A stretch of 64,000 nucleotides of DNA, taken from positions 1,116,001 to 1,180,000 of the forward strand of contig CAVYQL010000003.1 in the NCBI GenBank assembly GCA_963770645.1. The letters run 5' to 3'. The notes under the pieces were generated by a model. The model was not told where the DNA came from. It made no database searches and saw only the letters and a program-made list of their open reading frames with translations. Origin of the DNA: Bog-473 sp963770645 (lineage in GTDB: Bacteria; Actinomycetota; Acidimicrobiia; Acidimicrobiales; RAAP-2). Each line of letters opens with the position of its first letter. Position 1 is the first letter of the stretch. Both the position numbers and the translations under genes were made by a program. Below, in pieces: positions 43,558 through 52,822 of this stretch.

Positions 43558-45681
43558 TTACACCTTCGCCAGCGCAGACACGAAACCTGGTCCGGGCGAC
43601 CCGAGACCGGTCATGTTGTCGTACCCCGGCGCAGTGACCAGCGTGTTGTCGCGCGACGCGCAGTTGCCCGAACCATTGCAGTACGTCTCGATCCCCTCGT
43701 AGGTAATGAGCCGAGTCGAGTACAGCAACCCGGCACTGCTGTTGAGCAAGTTGGCGTAGTCGACTCGGGCCTGCGACTGCTTACCGCCCGCCACGACGTC
43801 GTATATGTCCGAGGGGTCGCTCGTATCGAGCTTGTAGAGCGCGGGATTGAGGAAACCCAGCGCGGTACCGGAGGCCTGGTCGGCCAGCGCGACAACACCC
43901 GCAAACAATGGCGAGGCCACGCTCGTCCCTCCGATCCTGTAGGTCGCCCACGACGTCCCCTTGGGGAATGTCTGCGTCTCGCCGACCAGCATGCCCGTCG
44001 AGGGGTCGGCATCCATGGCGACGTCGGGCTCGACCCGCATGGGCGAAGGCCCGGTCACCGGGGAGTTCTCGAGAGCCAATGACGAAGGCACGATGCCGGC
44101 TTGGTACCAGGGCTGTGGATAGTCGTAACTCGTGCCCCCACCCGACCCGCCGTCGAAGGTCAGCGGCAGCCAGGTGTTCTTGCTCGACTTCGAGCAAGCG
44201 GTCGTGCCGAAGAGGGCGGCGGTGCAAAGGTAGGACCGCTCGGTCGACCAACCCAGCTCGCCGAGGCGCTGACCACTCGAACCGATCTGGAGGGTCGTGC
44301 CACCGACGGCTGTGGCGTAAGGACTCGACGGCGGATAGTCCGCCGACGTCACGCCGAGCACGGAGAAGTCGTCGCCGTCGTCGCCTGACGAGAACAGCAC
44401 ACTTACCCCCGTGCCCGCGGCCATCGTCAAGACGCTGTCGTAGGCAGCGCGGACACTGGCGGAATCGAGGAGGTCTCCGCCCGTGTCCCCCCACGAATCG
44501 GTGACCACCTGGGCGAGATGACCGTCGATGACCGTCGAGAGCGCGTTGAGCAAGCCGCTGTCGAGACAGTCGGCACCGGCGACGTACAAGATGTTCGCTC
44601 CAGGAGCCATGGCGTGGACCGCCGTCACGTCGAGCGTCTGCTCTCCGTACCATCCGCTCGCCTGGCACAGGGTGGCGTGATCGTAGGACGACGGATAGAG
44701 CGCCGAGAATTGGTTGCCGTTCAGCGGGTTCGCCGGATCCTCGTGTTGGTAGAACTCGCGCACGTCGGAGAGCAGCGTCGGTGAGGCGTAGGCATCGACA
44801 ACGGCGACGGTCACGCCTTGTCCCGACCGGCCGGCCGCCACTTGACCGGCCACTCCGTAGGCGGAGCGGAGCTGCGCGGGCGAGTAACCGCACACCTCGT
44901 ACGGCGGCTGGGCGGGATATCCGTGTCCGTATGCCGGGAGGGTCTTTTCGTAGGTCTGGTTGTAATAGCTCCCGCACGGCGGGGCCGTGACGAAGGCAGC
45001 GGGGGGCGGATACGGCGAAGGACCGTCACCCGTCGCCGCGGGCACGGTGTCGTCGTTCGAGACAACCGTGGTGGGCGCGCCGTTTACGACCGAACCCGTC
45101 GTGCTGTCGGGCGTGTTCACGCTCTCGCTGAGGCCCGGCGCGCCGTTGACGATGCCGGCCAAGGAGCTCGGAACGCTGAGGTTCCCGTCGAGGAGACGCA
45201 CCGTTCGTCCATTGACAACGTGATACGAGAGTGAAGTTGAGAATGCTTGCTCGATCTGCGACGCGGTGCCCTTGACCGATATCAGGAGACGATCAGCGGC
45301 GACCGAGCCGACTTGGAGTCCCTGTTCGCTCAGCCACGAGATGACCCGGGCCACCCGGCTGCGGGTCGGCGAATAACTGGCCTCCCACTGGGCTGGGGTG
45401 AGGTAGTCCCGGTATTCGGGGCTCCCCGGCGTCGAAACGGCCTGGGCCAGTGCCTGGGCACCGGCCGCGTGACGCATGGAGAGCGAAACGTCGAAGCTGA
45501 TGGACGTGGTGCCCGCAACGGAGGCAGAGGTCGGCGTCGTCGCGGCGGGTGACGCCGTCCCGTTCACCTGTGATGTGGCCGACGTCGATCCGGTCGCAAC
45601 ACCGGCACCAACCGTGGCCAAGCCGAGCGTTCCGAACAAAACCGCGCTCGAAACCATAAGCAGCCTCGATCGATGCTTCAT
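43558..45681 (-). CDS. Secreted S53 peptidase (sedolisin/kumamolisin type)
   Basis: A 707-residue pre-pro-serine-carboxyl peptidase, active at acid pH in known members. It has a signal peptide (about 1-32), a pro-domain (about 60-190, SLSMRHAAGAQALAQAV ... TPAQW), a linker, and the catalytic domain with E347 and D351 (EQTLDVTAVHAM), the oxyanion Asp near 432 (SSGDDG) and the nucleophile Ser near 587 (GTSVASP). The C-terminal Ca-binding phrases SDIYDVVAG and APGYDNMTGLGSP are present. All catalytic residues are intact, so it is probably active. It stands alone; an inverted repeat at 45747-45761 lies in its upstream region. Residue numbers are estimates. Confidence 0.93.
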   Translation of the reverse strand: MKHRSRLLMVSSAVLFGTLGLATVGAGVATGSTSATSQVNGTASPAATTPTSASVAGTTSISFDVSLSMRHAAGAQALAQAVSTPGSPEYRDYLTPAQWEASYSPTRSRVARVISWLSEQGLQVGSVAADRLLISVKGTASQIEQAFSTSLSYHVVNGRTVRLLDGNLSVPSSLAGIVNGAPGLSESVNTPDSTTGSVVNGAPTTVVSNDDTVPAATGDGPSPYPPPAAFVTAPPCGSYYNQTYEKTLPAYGHGYPAQPPYEVCGYSPAQLRSAYGVAGQVAAGRSGQGVTVAVVDAYASPTLLSDVREFYQHEDPANPLNGNQFSALYPSSYDHATLCQASGWYGEQTLDVTAVHAMAPGANILYVAGADCLDSGLLNALSTVIDGHLAQVVTDSWGDTGGDLLDSASVRAAYDSVLTMAAGTGVSVLFSSGDDGDDFSVLGVTSADYPPSSPYATAVGGTTLQIGSSGQRLGELGWSTERSYLCTAALFGTTACSKSSKNTWLPLTFDGGSGGGTSYDYPQPWYQAGIVPSSLALENSPVTGPSPMRVEPDVAMDADPSTGMLVGETQTFPKGTSWATYRIGGTSVASPLFAGVVALADQASGTALGFLNPALYKLDTSDPSDIYDVVAGGKQSQARVDYANLLNSSAGLLYSTRLITYEGIETYCNGSGNCASRDNTLVTAPGYDNMTGLGSPGPGFVSALAKV

Positions 45682-45746
45682 GGCACATCTCCCTCGTTCT
45701 CACGACACGTTGATGCGCCGCTCAACCCCAACGCAGCGACCTTAAA

Positions 45747-45761
45747 CGATGATCTTCATCG
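45747..45761. promoter_or_regulatory. Inverted repeat upstream of the S53 peptidase
   Basis: cgatga-tct-tcatcg, a perfect 6-3-6 inverted repeat, 66 bp upstream of the peptidase ATG. It could be an operator; no regulator can be assigned. Confidence 0.35.
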
Positions 45762-45833
45762 ACGACAATGGGCCACGGCGGTAGCAATTCTCGTCAACAC
45801 GTCGATCAACCAGTGTGAAGTCGATTGCAACGG

Positions 45834-47291
45834 CTAACCCAGAGAGCCTTCCTCAGGAATACGCAACTCGTTGTTGTCGGCCGCCGGGCCCGTGCCGCCC
45901 GGCTTCGCCATTTCCGTCACGACCTTGCTCGTGGAGCCGGCGTAGGTCGCATCGCCACCTCTCCGGGCAGCGAGACCCGCACACCAACCACCGAGCAGCC
46001 CGACGAAGGACAGATGCCAGTCGAAATCGAAGGCACCTCCGACTGCGAAGCACGCCGACGCGGACACCGCGCACGAGGACAACACGTCGACACGGCGCAC
46101 GGCCCGCGCGGCCGAAACGACGGCCGCGGCAAGGAGTGCCAAACCGATAATTCCGGCGTCTGCGGCGATCTGAAGGTACTCATTGTGCGCGAAGTGCGCG
46201 GACGTCCCGTCAGACGCGTGGAAGGTCAGCAGTCGGTCCGGTCCGACACCGAGCAGCGGTGCAGAGCGCCACTGGTGCAGCGCGGCTGACCATTCCGACG
46301 CTCGATCCTGGTCGCTCGGAGACAGGGCACGCAGGCCGATCTCGTGGTGCGCGCCGGCCGCCGCGACCACCGCCAGCGCGCACAGGACCACCACGAGGGC
46401 GACGCGCGCCCGAAGAGGGATCCGATACGAACGGATGTCCCTCGAGGCGAAAGCCGAGATGGCACACGTGATCACGACGCCCGCGGCCAGCCAAGGTACC
46501 GGGGTCGCCTCGGGCGAAGAGACGATGGCGGCGGCTCCCAATGCGATCCCGGCGGCGAGGGGGATGGCCAGGTCGACGTAGCGACGCCGGGGCACGATCA
46601 GGCAGGCACAGGCGAAGGCCACGTAGGCGCCCCTGCTCTGAGTGGCCAACAGACCACCGGCACACAGACACACCGTGACCCTCGCCAGCGGCGGGTACGA
46701 CTTGACGCCCATGGCGACCAGGAGGCACATGGCGAGGACGAGCCCCGCCGCGTCGGAGTAGGTGAGGGTGGTCGAGAGGCGCCACAGCGACTGCGCCGGC
46801 ATGGCAATCGGATACCAGCGCCAGACGAGCCCGGCGAAGCCGATCAGCGAGCCGCACGCACCAAGGCAGGCGACGCCGAACCCACCGAGGTCGCGGAGCT
46901 GCCCTCTCAGTGGTCGTACCGCCAGGAATGCGGCACCGAAGCCAAGGATGCTCGCACCCAGAGGAAGGAAAGACCTCGCCGTCTCGACACTGATCGACCG
47001 AACCAGCCACCACAAGGCCAGGGTCACGACGCTGCCGACAAGGAGCATCGAGCGCCGATCCGGCGGGTGGAGCACCATGGCGACGACGAGTACGACCACT
47101 GAGACCAAGGCGACCAAGAAGGCGCCAGCGGGCCAGAATCCGCCCTCGCGGCATCCCTCCGCCACCAGGAGGCCGAACACGGTGGCGGCAAGGAACCACT
47201 GTCGTCCGCCTGCCGTGAGAAACCCATCCGGCGACGCGCTCGCGTCGTCCCGGTCGTCGATGGTCACGGCGCTGCGCGACACGGTTCCCAC
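45834..47291 (-). CDS. O-antigen ligase / polymerase-like membrane protein
   Basis: A 485-residue integral membrane protein with about 12 hydrophobic segments. The family signature is the HNEYLQIAADAGIIGL motif near 375, preceded by LLGVGPDRL and a large polar loop, as in Wzy/WaaL-type proteins (PF04932), which transfer or polymerise glycan units from lipid carriers. The substrate is unknown; an LCP ligase and other envelope genes elsewhere in the window suggest glycan surface assembly. The start GTG at 47291 is tentative; a GTG at 47282 is an alternative. The C-terminal tail is hydrophilic. Confidence 0.82.
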   Translation of the reverse strand: MGTVSRSAVTIDDRDDASASPDGFLTAGGRQWFLAATVFGLLVAEGCREGGFWPAGAFLVALVSVVVLVVAMVLHPPDRRSMLLVGSVVTLALWWLVRSISVETARSFLPLGASILGFGAAFLAVRPLRGQLRDLGGFGVACLGACGSLIGFAGLVWRWYPIAMPAQSLWRLSTTLTYSDAAGLVLAMCLLVAMGVKSYPPLARVTVCLCAGGLLATQSRGAYVAFACACLIVPRRRYVDLAIPLAAGIALGAAAIVSSPEATPVPWLAAGVVITCAISAFASRDIRSYRIPLRARVALVVVLCALAVVAAAGAHHEIGLRALSPSDQDRASEWSAALHQWRSAPLLGVGPDRLLTFHASDGTSAHFAHNEYLQIAADAGIIGLALLAAAVVSAARAVRRVDVLSSCAVSASACFAVGGAFDFDWHLSFVGLLGGWCAGLAARRGGDATYAGSTSKVVTEMAKPGGTGPAADNNELRIPEEGSLG

Positions 47292-47338
47292 AGGCCGAAA
47301 ACGCTACCGTTGCCCGACCAGTGGTCAGACGCTCAGCG

Positions 47339-48811
47339 TCACTGACCGACCTTCTTCAAGAACGGCACGAGATGCGCGAAGAAGATGTTGTTCGGGTACG
47401 CACCGGCCGGATCGTTGTGGGCGTAGGTCGCATGCTCGTCGATCAACGTCAGGTGGCTCATCGGGATGCCCGACTGTTGCGCCAGGGCCTTCGTAGCGGT
47501 GAGCACGCCGGGCCCGCCCAGGTGGGCGGCGAAGGCGTAGATCAACAGGCTGTGCGGCAGGTCGTGGCCCATGGTGGACTGCACGCCGAGGACGCTCTGG
47601 GCCGGGTTGGCGTTGCCGTCGGCCACGGCGGCGGTGTCGTCAGTGAGGCGCTGGGGGAAGTACCACTCGGTTCCGTCCGCGTTGTTGACCTCGGCGCCGG
47701 AGAACATGGTGGCGAACCGGTCGATCGGCGTCAGCGCTCCCGTCCCGTTCCACCCGTGGATCGGGCCCTTGGGCGACACGCCTTTTCCGAGGTGGGCCTG
47801 TGCGGCCTCGAGGGCCGGGGGCGACGTCGCCACGTTGAGCGCATAGCCGTACTGACCGAGGTTGGTCACTCTGACCGACGGGACGATGTCGCTGGGAAGC
47901 AGTCCCGAGGCCTGACCCAAGGAGGGCGCGTTGGGGTCGAGCAGTGCCGCCGCCGACCCCGTGGCGTTGAACAGGCCGGCGTAGGGCGCCGCGATGCCGC
48001 CAAAGCTCAGCCACGGCGACACCGACGGCTGATCGAGCGCCTGGAGCTCTTGAGTGGCCAGCGCGGCGGTCATGGGTGCAGGCGCGCCGGTGGGCCCGAG
48101 CGCCTCGGGGGTCGGGCTGCTGGCCCCGTCGATGTACACGAGACCAGAGAGTTGATCGGCTCCGGGCTGCCCGTTGAAGTCCCACGTGGCATAAGCCGTG
48201 ACGACCGTGCCGCCGAGGGAGTGCCCACCGAGGACGACCTTGCCACCGAGCTTCTTGGCCGCGCCGATCACGGTGTGCAGGTCCTGGACGGCGACGTTCA
48301 TTCCCCAGTTCTTGGCGAACTCGACGCTCGAGTTCGGGATCATCTCAAAGTGGTGCGTGATCGCCGGGTCCTTGATGTAGCCGAGGTAGTAGTCGAAGAG
48401 CTGGGTGGCGGTGGCCTTCCCCTCCTTGAAGAGGTTCAGCTCTGATTGGTCCTCGAGCAAGTTCTCCCGGCGCTCGACCGACCACACCTGCCAGCCCGGC
48501 GTCTCGGACACGATCCACTGGGCGAGGGGGACGAAGTACGCACTCCCAGCGGAGGTACCCGGCTCGAGGACGAGCACGTTCTTGGCGGCGCTCGGGCCGA
48601 TCTTGAGGACGCCGACCTTGTTGTATTGCGCCGGCGTGCCGGGTACCGCGAAGCTCGGCATCCAGGTCACCGAGAGCGGCAGCGTGGTGGCCGCGTTCGC
48701 ACGTGGCGGTAGGAGCGCGACCGCACCTGCTGCGGTGAGGAGGGCAGCCAGAGAGACGGCCGCCGCTCCGGCGAGCAACGCTCTCGACGAACTCTTCCGC
48801 ACTCTTGACAC
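47339..48811 (-). CDS. Secreted alpha/beta hydrolase
   Basis: A 490-residue exported protein with a signal peptide (about 1-41, ending ANA). The alpha/beta-hydrolase nucleophile elbow is GHSLGG near 196-201; the likely catalytic Asp and His lie further downstream, with the His in the C-terminal EHATYAHND region. It resembles large secreted esterases or lipases of actinobacteria, but substrate cannot be told. GTG start at 48811 follows a GGGAGGA SD. A Fur-like box fragment lies about 27 bp upstream of the start. Confidence 0.82.
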   Translation of the reverse strand: MSRVRKSSSRALLAGAAAVSLAALLTAAGAVALLPPRANAATTLPLSVTWMPSFAVPGTPAQYNKVGVLKIGPSAAKNVLVLEPGTSAGSAYFVPLAQWIVSETPGWQVWSVERRENLLEDQSELNLFKEGKATATQLFDYYLGYIKDPAITHHFEMIPNSSVEFAKNWGMNVAVQDLHTVIGAAKKLGGKVVLGGHSLGGTVVTAYATWDFNGQPGADQLSGLVYIDGASSPTPEALGPTGAPAPMTAALATQELQALDQPSVSPWLSFGGIAAPYAGLFNATGSAAALLDPNAPSLGQASGLLPSDIVPSVRVTNLGQYGYALNVATSPPALEAAQAHLGKGVSPKGPIHGWNGTGALTPIDRFATMFSGAEVNNADGTEWYFPQRLTDDTAAVADGNANPAQSVLGVQSTMGHDLPHSLLIYAFAAHLGGPGVLTATKALAQQSGIPMSHLTLIDEHATYAHNDPAGAYPNNIFFAHLVPFLKKVGQ

Positions 48812-48837
48812 GTGGCATTCCTCCCCGACCGGTTCTC

Positions 48838-48852
48838 ACAATGATGGTCAAT
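48838..48852. promoter_or_regulatory. Partial match to the PerR-type box
   Basis: acaatgatggtcaat matches the boxes at 23039 and 23416 in 11 of the first 12 bases, then diverges. It sits just upstream of the secreted hydrolase. The match may be chance. Confidence 0.3.
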
Positions 48853-49026
48853 GTCCGCCATCGTCGGGGGACAGTTCTGAACCAGGGTCACAAGTCAGGC
48901 GCAGTCAGGAGACGGTTTTCCCTGGTGCCGGCGTCGGCCCGCACCGAATCCTGGCTCCTGGCGATGGGCTCACCGTCACCTCTCCCCTACGCCGTGCACA
49001 GGTGCGCGCCCTCCTAAGCTCGCTCG

Positions 49027-50028
49027 GTGCCATCGGGTGAACGCGACGCGCCAGCAACGGCGCGGCGCGACCCGCCTGCTCCGTTCGCGCGGGGGTCGGT
49101 GTCCATCCGGCTGTATCCGCACAACGAGCTCCCCGCCGACGCCATCGTGCGCGAGCTCTGTACCCAGGCGGGACTGGCGCTCGGCAACGGCTTCGACGGT
49201 GTCATGACGAGTGAGCACCACGGAGGCTTCGCGGGGTACACGGCGCAACCGCTGCAGATGGCCTCCTTCGTGTTGGACGAGCACGCGACGGGGTGGGCGG
49301 CCGCAGCACCGTTGCTCCTGCCACTTCGGCCCACGGCACTCGTGGCCGAGGAGGTGGCGTGGCTCCAGGCTCGCCATCGCGGCCGCGTCGGGCTCGGGGT
49401 GGCCGCGGGCGCTCTGCCACTCGACTTCGACGTGGCGGGCGTCGAGCAGGCCGAGTCCGTTGCCCGCTTCAAGTCGGAGCTCCCTCGACTCGTCGCCATG
49501 CTGCGCGGGGAGGATCTGGGGCAACTCGAGGGAGACCCGGCGCTGCGCGCCTGCCGTGAGAGCCCGGTCGCGGTGCTCAGCGCGGCAGTGTCGGTTGCCG
49601 CCGCCGTGCGTGCCGCCCGATCCGGCGCCGGCATCCTCTTGGAGGGGATGTCGGCACCATCGAGACTGGCCCGCCTGACCGACGCGTTCGGGGAGGCCGG
49701 TGGCACGGGTTCGGTGGTGTTGATCCGCCGGGTCTGGCTCGGTTCGCCGCACTCTGGCCTCGTGGCACGCCAGCGCGCGGTCTACGAGAGCTACGCCGAG
49801 CGCGCCAGCTCCTTCGGCGAGGATCAGACCATCGCCTCGCACGAGCCGGCCGAGATGGCGGAGCGGCTCGTGGCGTCGGTCCGGGAGGTGGGGGCTGACG
49901 CGCTCAACCTCCGGGTCCAACTCCCGGGCATGGCGCCCGAGGAGGTCCGCGACCAGATCACCCACATCGGGACAACCGTCGTCGACCGCCTGAAGAAGGA
50001 CTGGCCACCGCCGGGACGAGGTGGCTAA
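49027..50028 (+). CDS. Luciferase-like (LLM) oxidoreductase
   Basis: A 333-residue TIM-barrel protein of the bacterial luciferase family, flavin- or F420-dependent. Evidence is the N-terminal GVMTSEHHGGF and the HRGRVGLGVAAGALPLDFD stretch. Many actinobacterial members use F420; this cannot be decided from sequence. It starts with GTG and its stop directly abuts the convergent SDR stop at 50029. A second, more typical LLM gene is at 57189-58091. Substrate unknown; part of the catabolic cluster. Confidence 0.8.
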   Translation: MPSGERDAPATARRDPPAPFARGSVSIRLYPHNELPADAIVRELCTQAGLALGNGFDGVMTSEHHGGFAGYTAQPLQMASFVLDEHATGWAAAAPLLLPLRPTALVAEEVAWLQARHRGRVGLGVAAGALPLDFDVAGVEQAESVARFKSELPRLVAMLRGEDLGQLEGDPALRACRESPVAVLSAAVSVAAAVRAARSGAGILLEGMSAPSRLARLTDAFGEAGGTGSVVLIRRVWLGSPHSGLVARQRAVYESYAERASSFGEDQTIASHEPAEMAERLVASVREVGADALNLRVQLPGMAPEEVRDQITHIGTTVVDRLKKDWPPPGRGG

Positions 50029-50811
50029 CTACCGGATCGGCGTCCAGCCGCTCCCGAGGTGGTTGCCCCCGTCGACATCGAGCGTGATCCCGGTGATCTG
50101 ACGCGCGTCGTCGGAGAGCAGGAAGCACGCCGCCGCCGCGATGTCCTCCGCCTCGGTCAGCCGGCCGACCGGGAGATTGGCGCCCGCTCCCGCACCACCA
50201 TCGGACTCCCAGATGCGCCGCGTCGCCGTGGTGCGCACCAGACCCGGGCTCACCGCGTTGACGCGCACGGCCGGTGCGAGGTCGGCGGCGATGGTCCGAG
50301 TCATGGCGTTGAGGGCAGCCTTCGCCGACGCGTAGGACACCATGGCCGACGTCGTCTTGTGCGGCGAGCCGCTCGAGATGGTCACGACCGAACCGCCGTT
50401 GTCGCCCATCCCCCTGTCCAGGGCGGCTCGGATGAGGGCGACGGCCGGCCAGGTGTTGAGGCGGAACGTTTCGAGCAGCTGCGCCTCGCTGATGGCGTCG
50501 AACGAGAGCGGATAGGGCGCACCGCCGAGCGTGCTGACGAGCAGGTCGACCCGGCCAAAGGCGTCGATGGCGCGGTCCGTGAGCATCGCCACGGCCGCCT
50601 CGGTATCCATGGACCCGGCGACGCCGACGACTGTGAGCCCTTCGGCGCGCAGGGCGGTCTCGGCCGAAGCGACGCGCTCGGCATCGCGGCCGTTGATGAC
50701 CACCGACGCTCCTTCACGGGCCAGGCGGAGCGCACAGGACCGGCCGATGCTCGGATCGGCGGTCGAGCCGGTCACGATGGCGACCCGGCCGGAGAACCGC
50801 TCGACGTTCAT
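50029..50811 (-). CDS. Short-chain dehydrogenase/reductase
   Basis: A 260-residue NAD(P)-dependent SDR. The cofactor motif is TGSTADPSIGRSCA (a loosened TGxxxGxG), the catalytic Tyr/Lys are in SYASAKAALN near 155, and the C-terminal SDDARQITGITLDVDGG fits classical enzymes of FabG-like layout. The ATG at 50811 fits. It is in the same orientation as the 380-residue duplicated protein, which ends 87 bp upstream. Confidence 0.92.
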   Translation of the reverse strand: MNVERFSGRVAIVTGSTADPSIGRSCALRLAREGASVVINGRDAERVASAETALRAEGLTVVGVAGSMDTEAAVAMLTDRAIDAFGRVDLLVSTLGGAPYPLSFDAISEAQLLETFRLNTWPAVALIRAALDRGMGDNGGSVVTISSGSPHKTTSAMVSYASAKAALNAMTRTIAADLAPAVRVNAVSPGLVRTTATRRIWESDGGAGAGANLPVGRLTEAEDIAAAACFLLSDDARQITGITLDVDGGNHLGSGWTPIR

Positions 50812-50897
50812 GGCGTGCCCCGCTCGCGCATCTCTTCGCCCATGAGGGTCGATTCTGCACGCATGCCGGCCGCGTGGCGAACCGGTTGGCCGTCGGG

Positions 50898-52040
50898 TCA
50901 GTCCGCTGCGGAGGCGTCCTTGCGCCCGGTGGTGAGCGTCACCGGCACGTACTCTGGGTCGTCCTCGGAGCGCATGCTGAAGCGCCACTTGCAACACACG
51001 TCGCCCGGATCCCGCCGGGGCGGGATGGCGAGGATGTCGACCTTCATGTTCGGGTTGTACATCTTGGTCGTCTCGATCATGGACTTGGGACATGTCGAGT
51101 GACAGTTCTTCTCGAGGATGTCCGGCCGGCCCATCGCCTCCCACTGATCGACGGCGACGCACCGGTTGAAGGTCATGATCCCGACGTCGGGTTCGGGCAT
51201 CTCGAATGAAAGGTCGAAAGCCTTGCCCGGGAGGGCCGTGGCATCGAGCTGGAGGTCCTTCATCCAGTCCTCGACCGTGTTGCCGGCGATACCGAGGTAC
51301 TCGGCCTTGAGCTTCTTGACGCCTGGCAGCACGCAGGTGCCCCACAGCGTCCACTGGATGTCGAACATCACGTCGAGCCCGTAGCGGACCGTGATCTGGG
51401 TCGCCCACGCCTCGATGCACTGCAGCAGGTACTCGTGCGACCCCAGGAACCATGTGACCAGCTGCGGCTTGGAGAGTTCTAGCGCGTCCTCGCGCGGGGA
51501 GAAGAGCCCCGTGTAGACGACCCTCGTGGTGGAGCGGGACTCCTCGGGCACCAGCGCGTTGGGGTCGCTGTACGTGCTCTGCGCTGGGAGGAACTCGTTC
51601 TTCATCCGCTCCGCCTCGGGGACGATCTGGTCGTTCCACGCCGTCCACTCGATGTCCGCCATCGTCTCGGCGCCGTAGCGCCGTGCGACCTCGGCCGCCC
51701 ACCCGTCCACGCACAAGAGAAGGTATTCCTCTGCCCACGGCAGGAACCGCGTCGCCAACGCCTGCTTCGAGAAGTCGGTGAAACGCAGATCCGCCCGGTA
51801 TGCACCGCCGTAGTCGGGAAGCTCCGCCCCGGAGTCGACGTCGATCTGCTGACGTACGTCGAGGTTCGTCCTTGCGTAGGTGACGTCGTCGTCCACGCGG
51901 GAGAACTTGGGGTAGTTCTGCAGGTCGACCCCGAGCATCAGGACGAAGTCGTCGGCGACGACGCCCTCCTCGAGGTGTGCCCCGGGCTTTCGGATCTCCA
52001 AGAAGTCGTCGAGCTGCTGTTCGTTCGTGGGCTCTGGCAC
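50898..52040 (-). CDS. Internally duplicated protein, possibly ATC hydrolase-like
   Basis: A 380-residue cytosolic protein I cannot assign with confidence. It contains two related halves: FLPWAEEYLLLCVDGWAAEVARRYG near 100 and FLGSHEYLLQCIEAWATQITVRYG near 195, each followed by DIEWTAWND / DIQWTLWGT. The C-terminus has several cysteines (NRCVAVDQWEAMG, KNCHSTCPKSM, DVCCKWRF). The cysteine-rich end resembles families such as L-2-amino-thiazoline-4-carboxylate hydrolase-like proteins; that is a weak inference. It is divergent from tetR across a strong operator, so it is the likeliest regulated gene, upstream of an SDR. Confidence 0.6.
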   Translation of the reverse strand: MPEPTNEQQLDDFLEIRKPGAHLEEGVVADDFVLMLGVDLQNYPKFSRVDDDVTYARTNLDVRQQIDVDSGAELPDYGGAYRADLRFTDFSKQALATRFLPWAEEYLLLCVDGWAAEVARRYGAETMADIEWTAWNDQIVPEAERMKNEFLPAQSTYSDPNALVPEESRSTTRVVYTGLFSPREDALELSKPQLVTWFLGSHEYLLQCIEAWATQITVRYGLDVMFDIQWTLWGTCVLPGVKKLKAEYLGIAGNTVEDWMKDLQLDATALPGKAFDLSFEMPEPDVGIMTFNRCVAVDQWEAMGRPDILEKNCHSTCPKSMIETTKMYNPNMKVDILAIPPRRDPGDVCCKWRFSMRSEDDPEYVPVTLTTGRKDASAAD

Positions 52041-52072
52041 CTTCGGACCTCCTGCGCGTCGAGTCGTCTGTC

Positions 52073-52115
52073 GACTAGCCGATCGGCTCGTTCGAGGGTA
52101 GCCGATCGGCTAGTC
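52073..52115. promoter_or_regulatory. Nested palindromic operator between the duplicated gene and tetR
   Basis: A perfect 16-bp inverted repeat (gactagccgatcggct at 52073-52088 and agccgatcggctagtc at 52100-52115) with an 11-nt spacer. Each arm contains a 12-bp palindrome, agccgatcggct; their centres are 23 bp apart. It is positioned to control both divergent genes and is the probable TetR site. Confidence 0.85.
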
Positions 52116-52163
52116 CGTGGCAACCACGCGGCTAGGGTCGGGCCATGAGCTGCCGGAAGCGCC

Positions 52164-52754
52164 ATGAGCGCCGTTGAGGCGGTGGCGGTACCCCGTCTGG
52201 GGTCCACCGACTACAGCGCCGCGCAGATGCGCGTCGTGGTCGCCGCCCTCGACCTGTTCGCGCAGCAGGGCGTCAGCGGCACCTCGCTCCAGATGATCGC
52301 GGACGCGATCGGGGTGACGAAGGCGGCCGTGTACCACCAGTTCAAGACGAAAGAGGCGATCGTCGTGGCCGCCGTCGACGTCGAGCTGGGCACGCTCGAG
52401 CCTGCGCTCGAGACCGCCGAAGCGGCCGACGCGGGCCCCGAAGCGCTCGAGGCATTGTTGGGCCGGGTGATCGACGTCGCCGTCGGGCGGCGCCGCATGG
52501 TGGGCAACATTCTCTACGACCCGGTCATCGTCCGGCTGCTGGCCGAGCACGCACCCTTCCAGCAGTTCATGGGCCGGCTGTTCGGCGCCCTGCTCGGCGG
52601 GCGCACTGACGACGACGCACGCCTACGGGTCGCCATGGCGGCGTCTGCCATCGGCGGCGCTGTCACGCACCCGTTGGTCGCCGACCTCGACGATGCGACG
52701 CTCACGGCCGGGATCCTCACGCTCTCGCAGCGGTTCCTCGACCTGACGGCCTGA
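52164..52754 (+). CDS. TetR family transcriptional regulator
   Basis: A 196-residue repressor. The N-terminal helix-turn-helix is at about 22-62 (VVAALDLFAQQGVSGTSLQMIADAIGVTKAAVYHQFKTKEAI, cut here for family matching), followed by a helical ligand domain. It starts about 50 bp downstream of the nested palindromic operator and probably represses itself and the divergent duplicated gene. The ligand is unknown, but surrounding catabolic genes suggest an aromatic, lipid or terpenoid-like effector. Confidence 0.92.
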   Translation: MSAVEAVAVPRLGSTDYSAAQMRVVVAALDLFAQQGVSGTSLQMIADAIGVTKAAVYHQFKTKEAIVVAAVDVELGTLEPALETAEAADAGPEALEALLGRVIDVAVGRRRMVGNILYDPVIVRLLAEHAPFQQFMGRLFGALLGGRTDDDARLRVAMAASAIGGAVTHPLVADLDDATLTAGILTLSQRFLDLTA

Positions 52755-52822
52755 GGCGCCGTGGATCGTGGCGAGGCCGTCCCGGATGGTCGCTCGACTC
52801 TCGCGACGCGGGGTGCCTCGAC

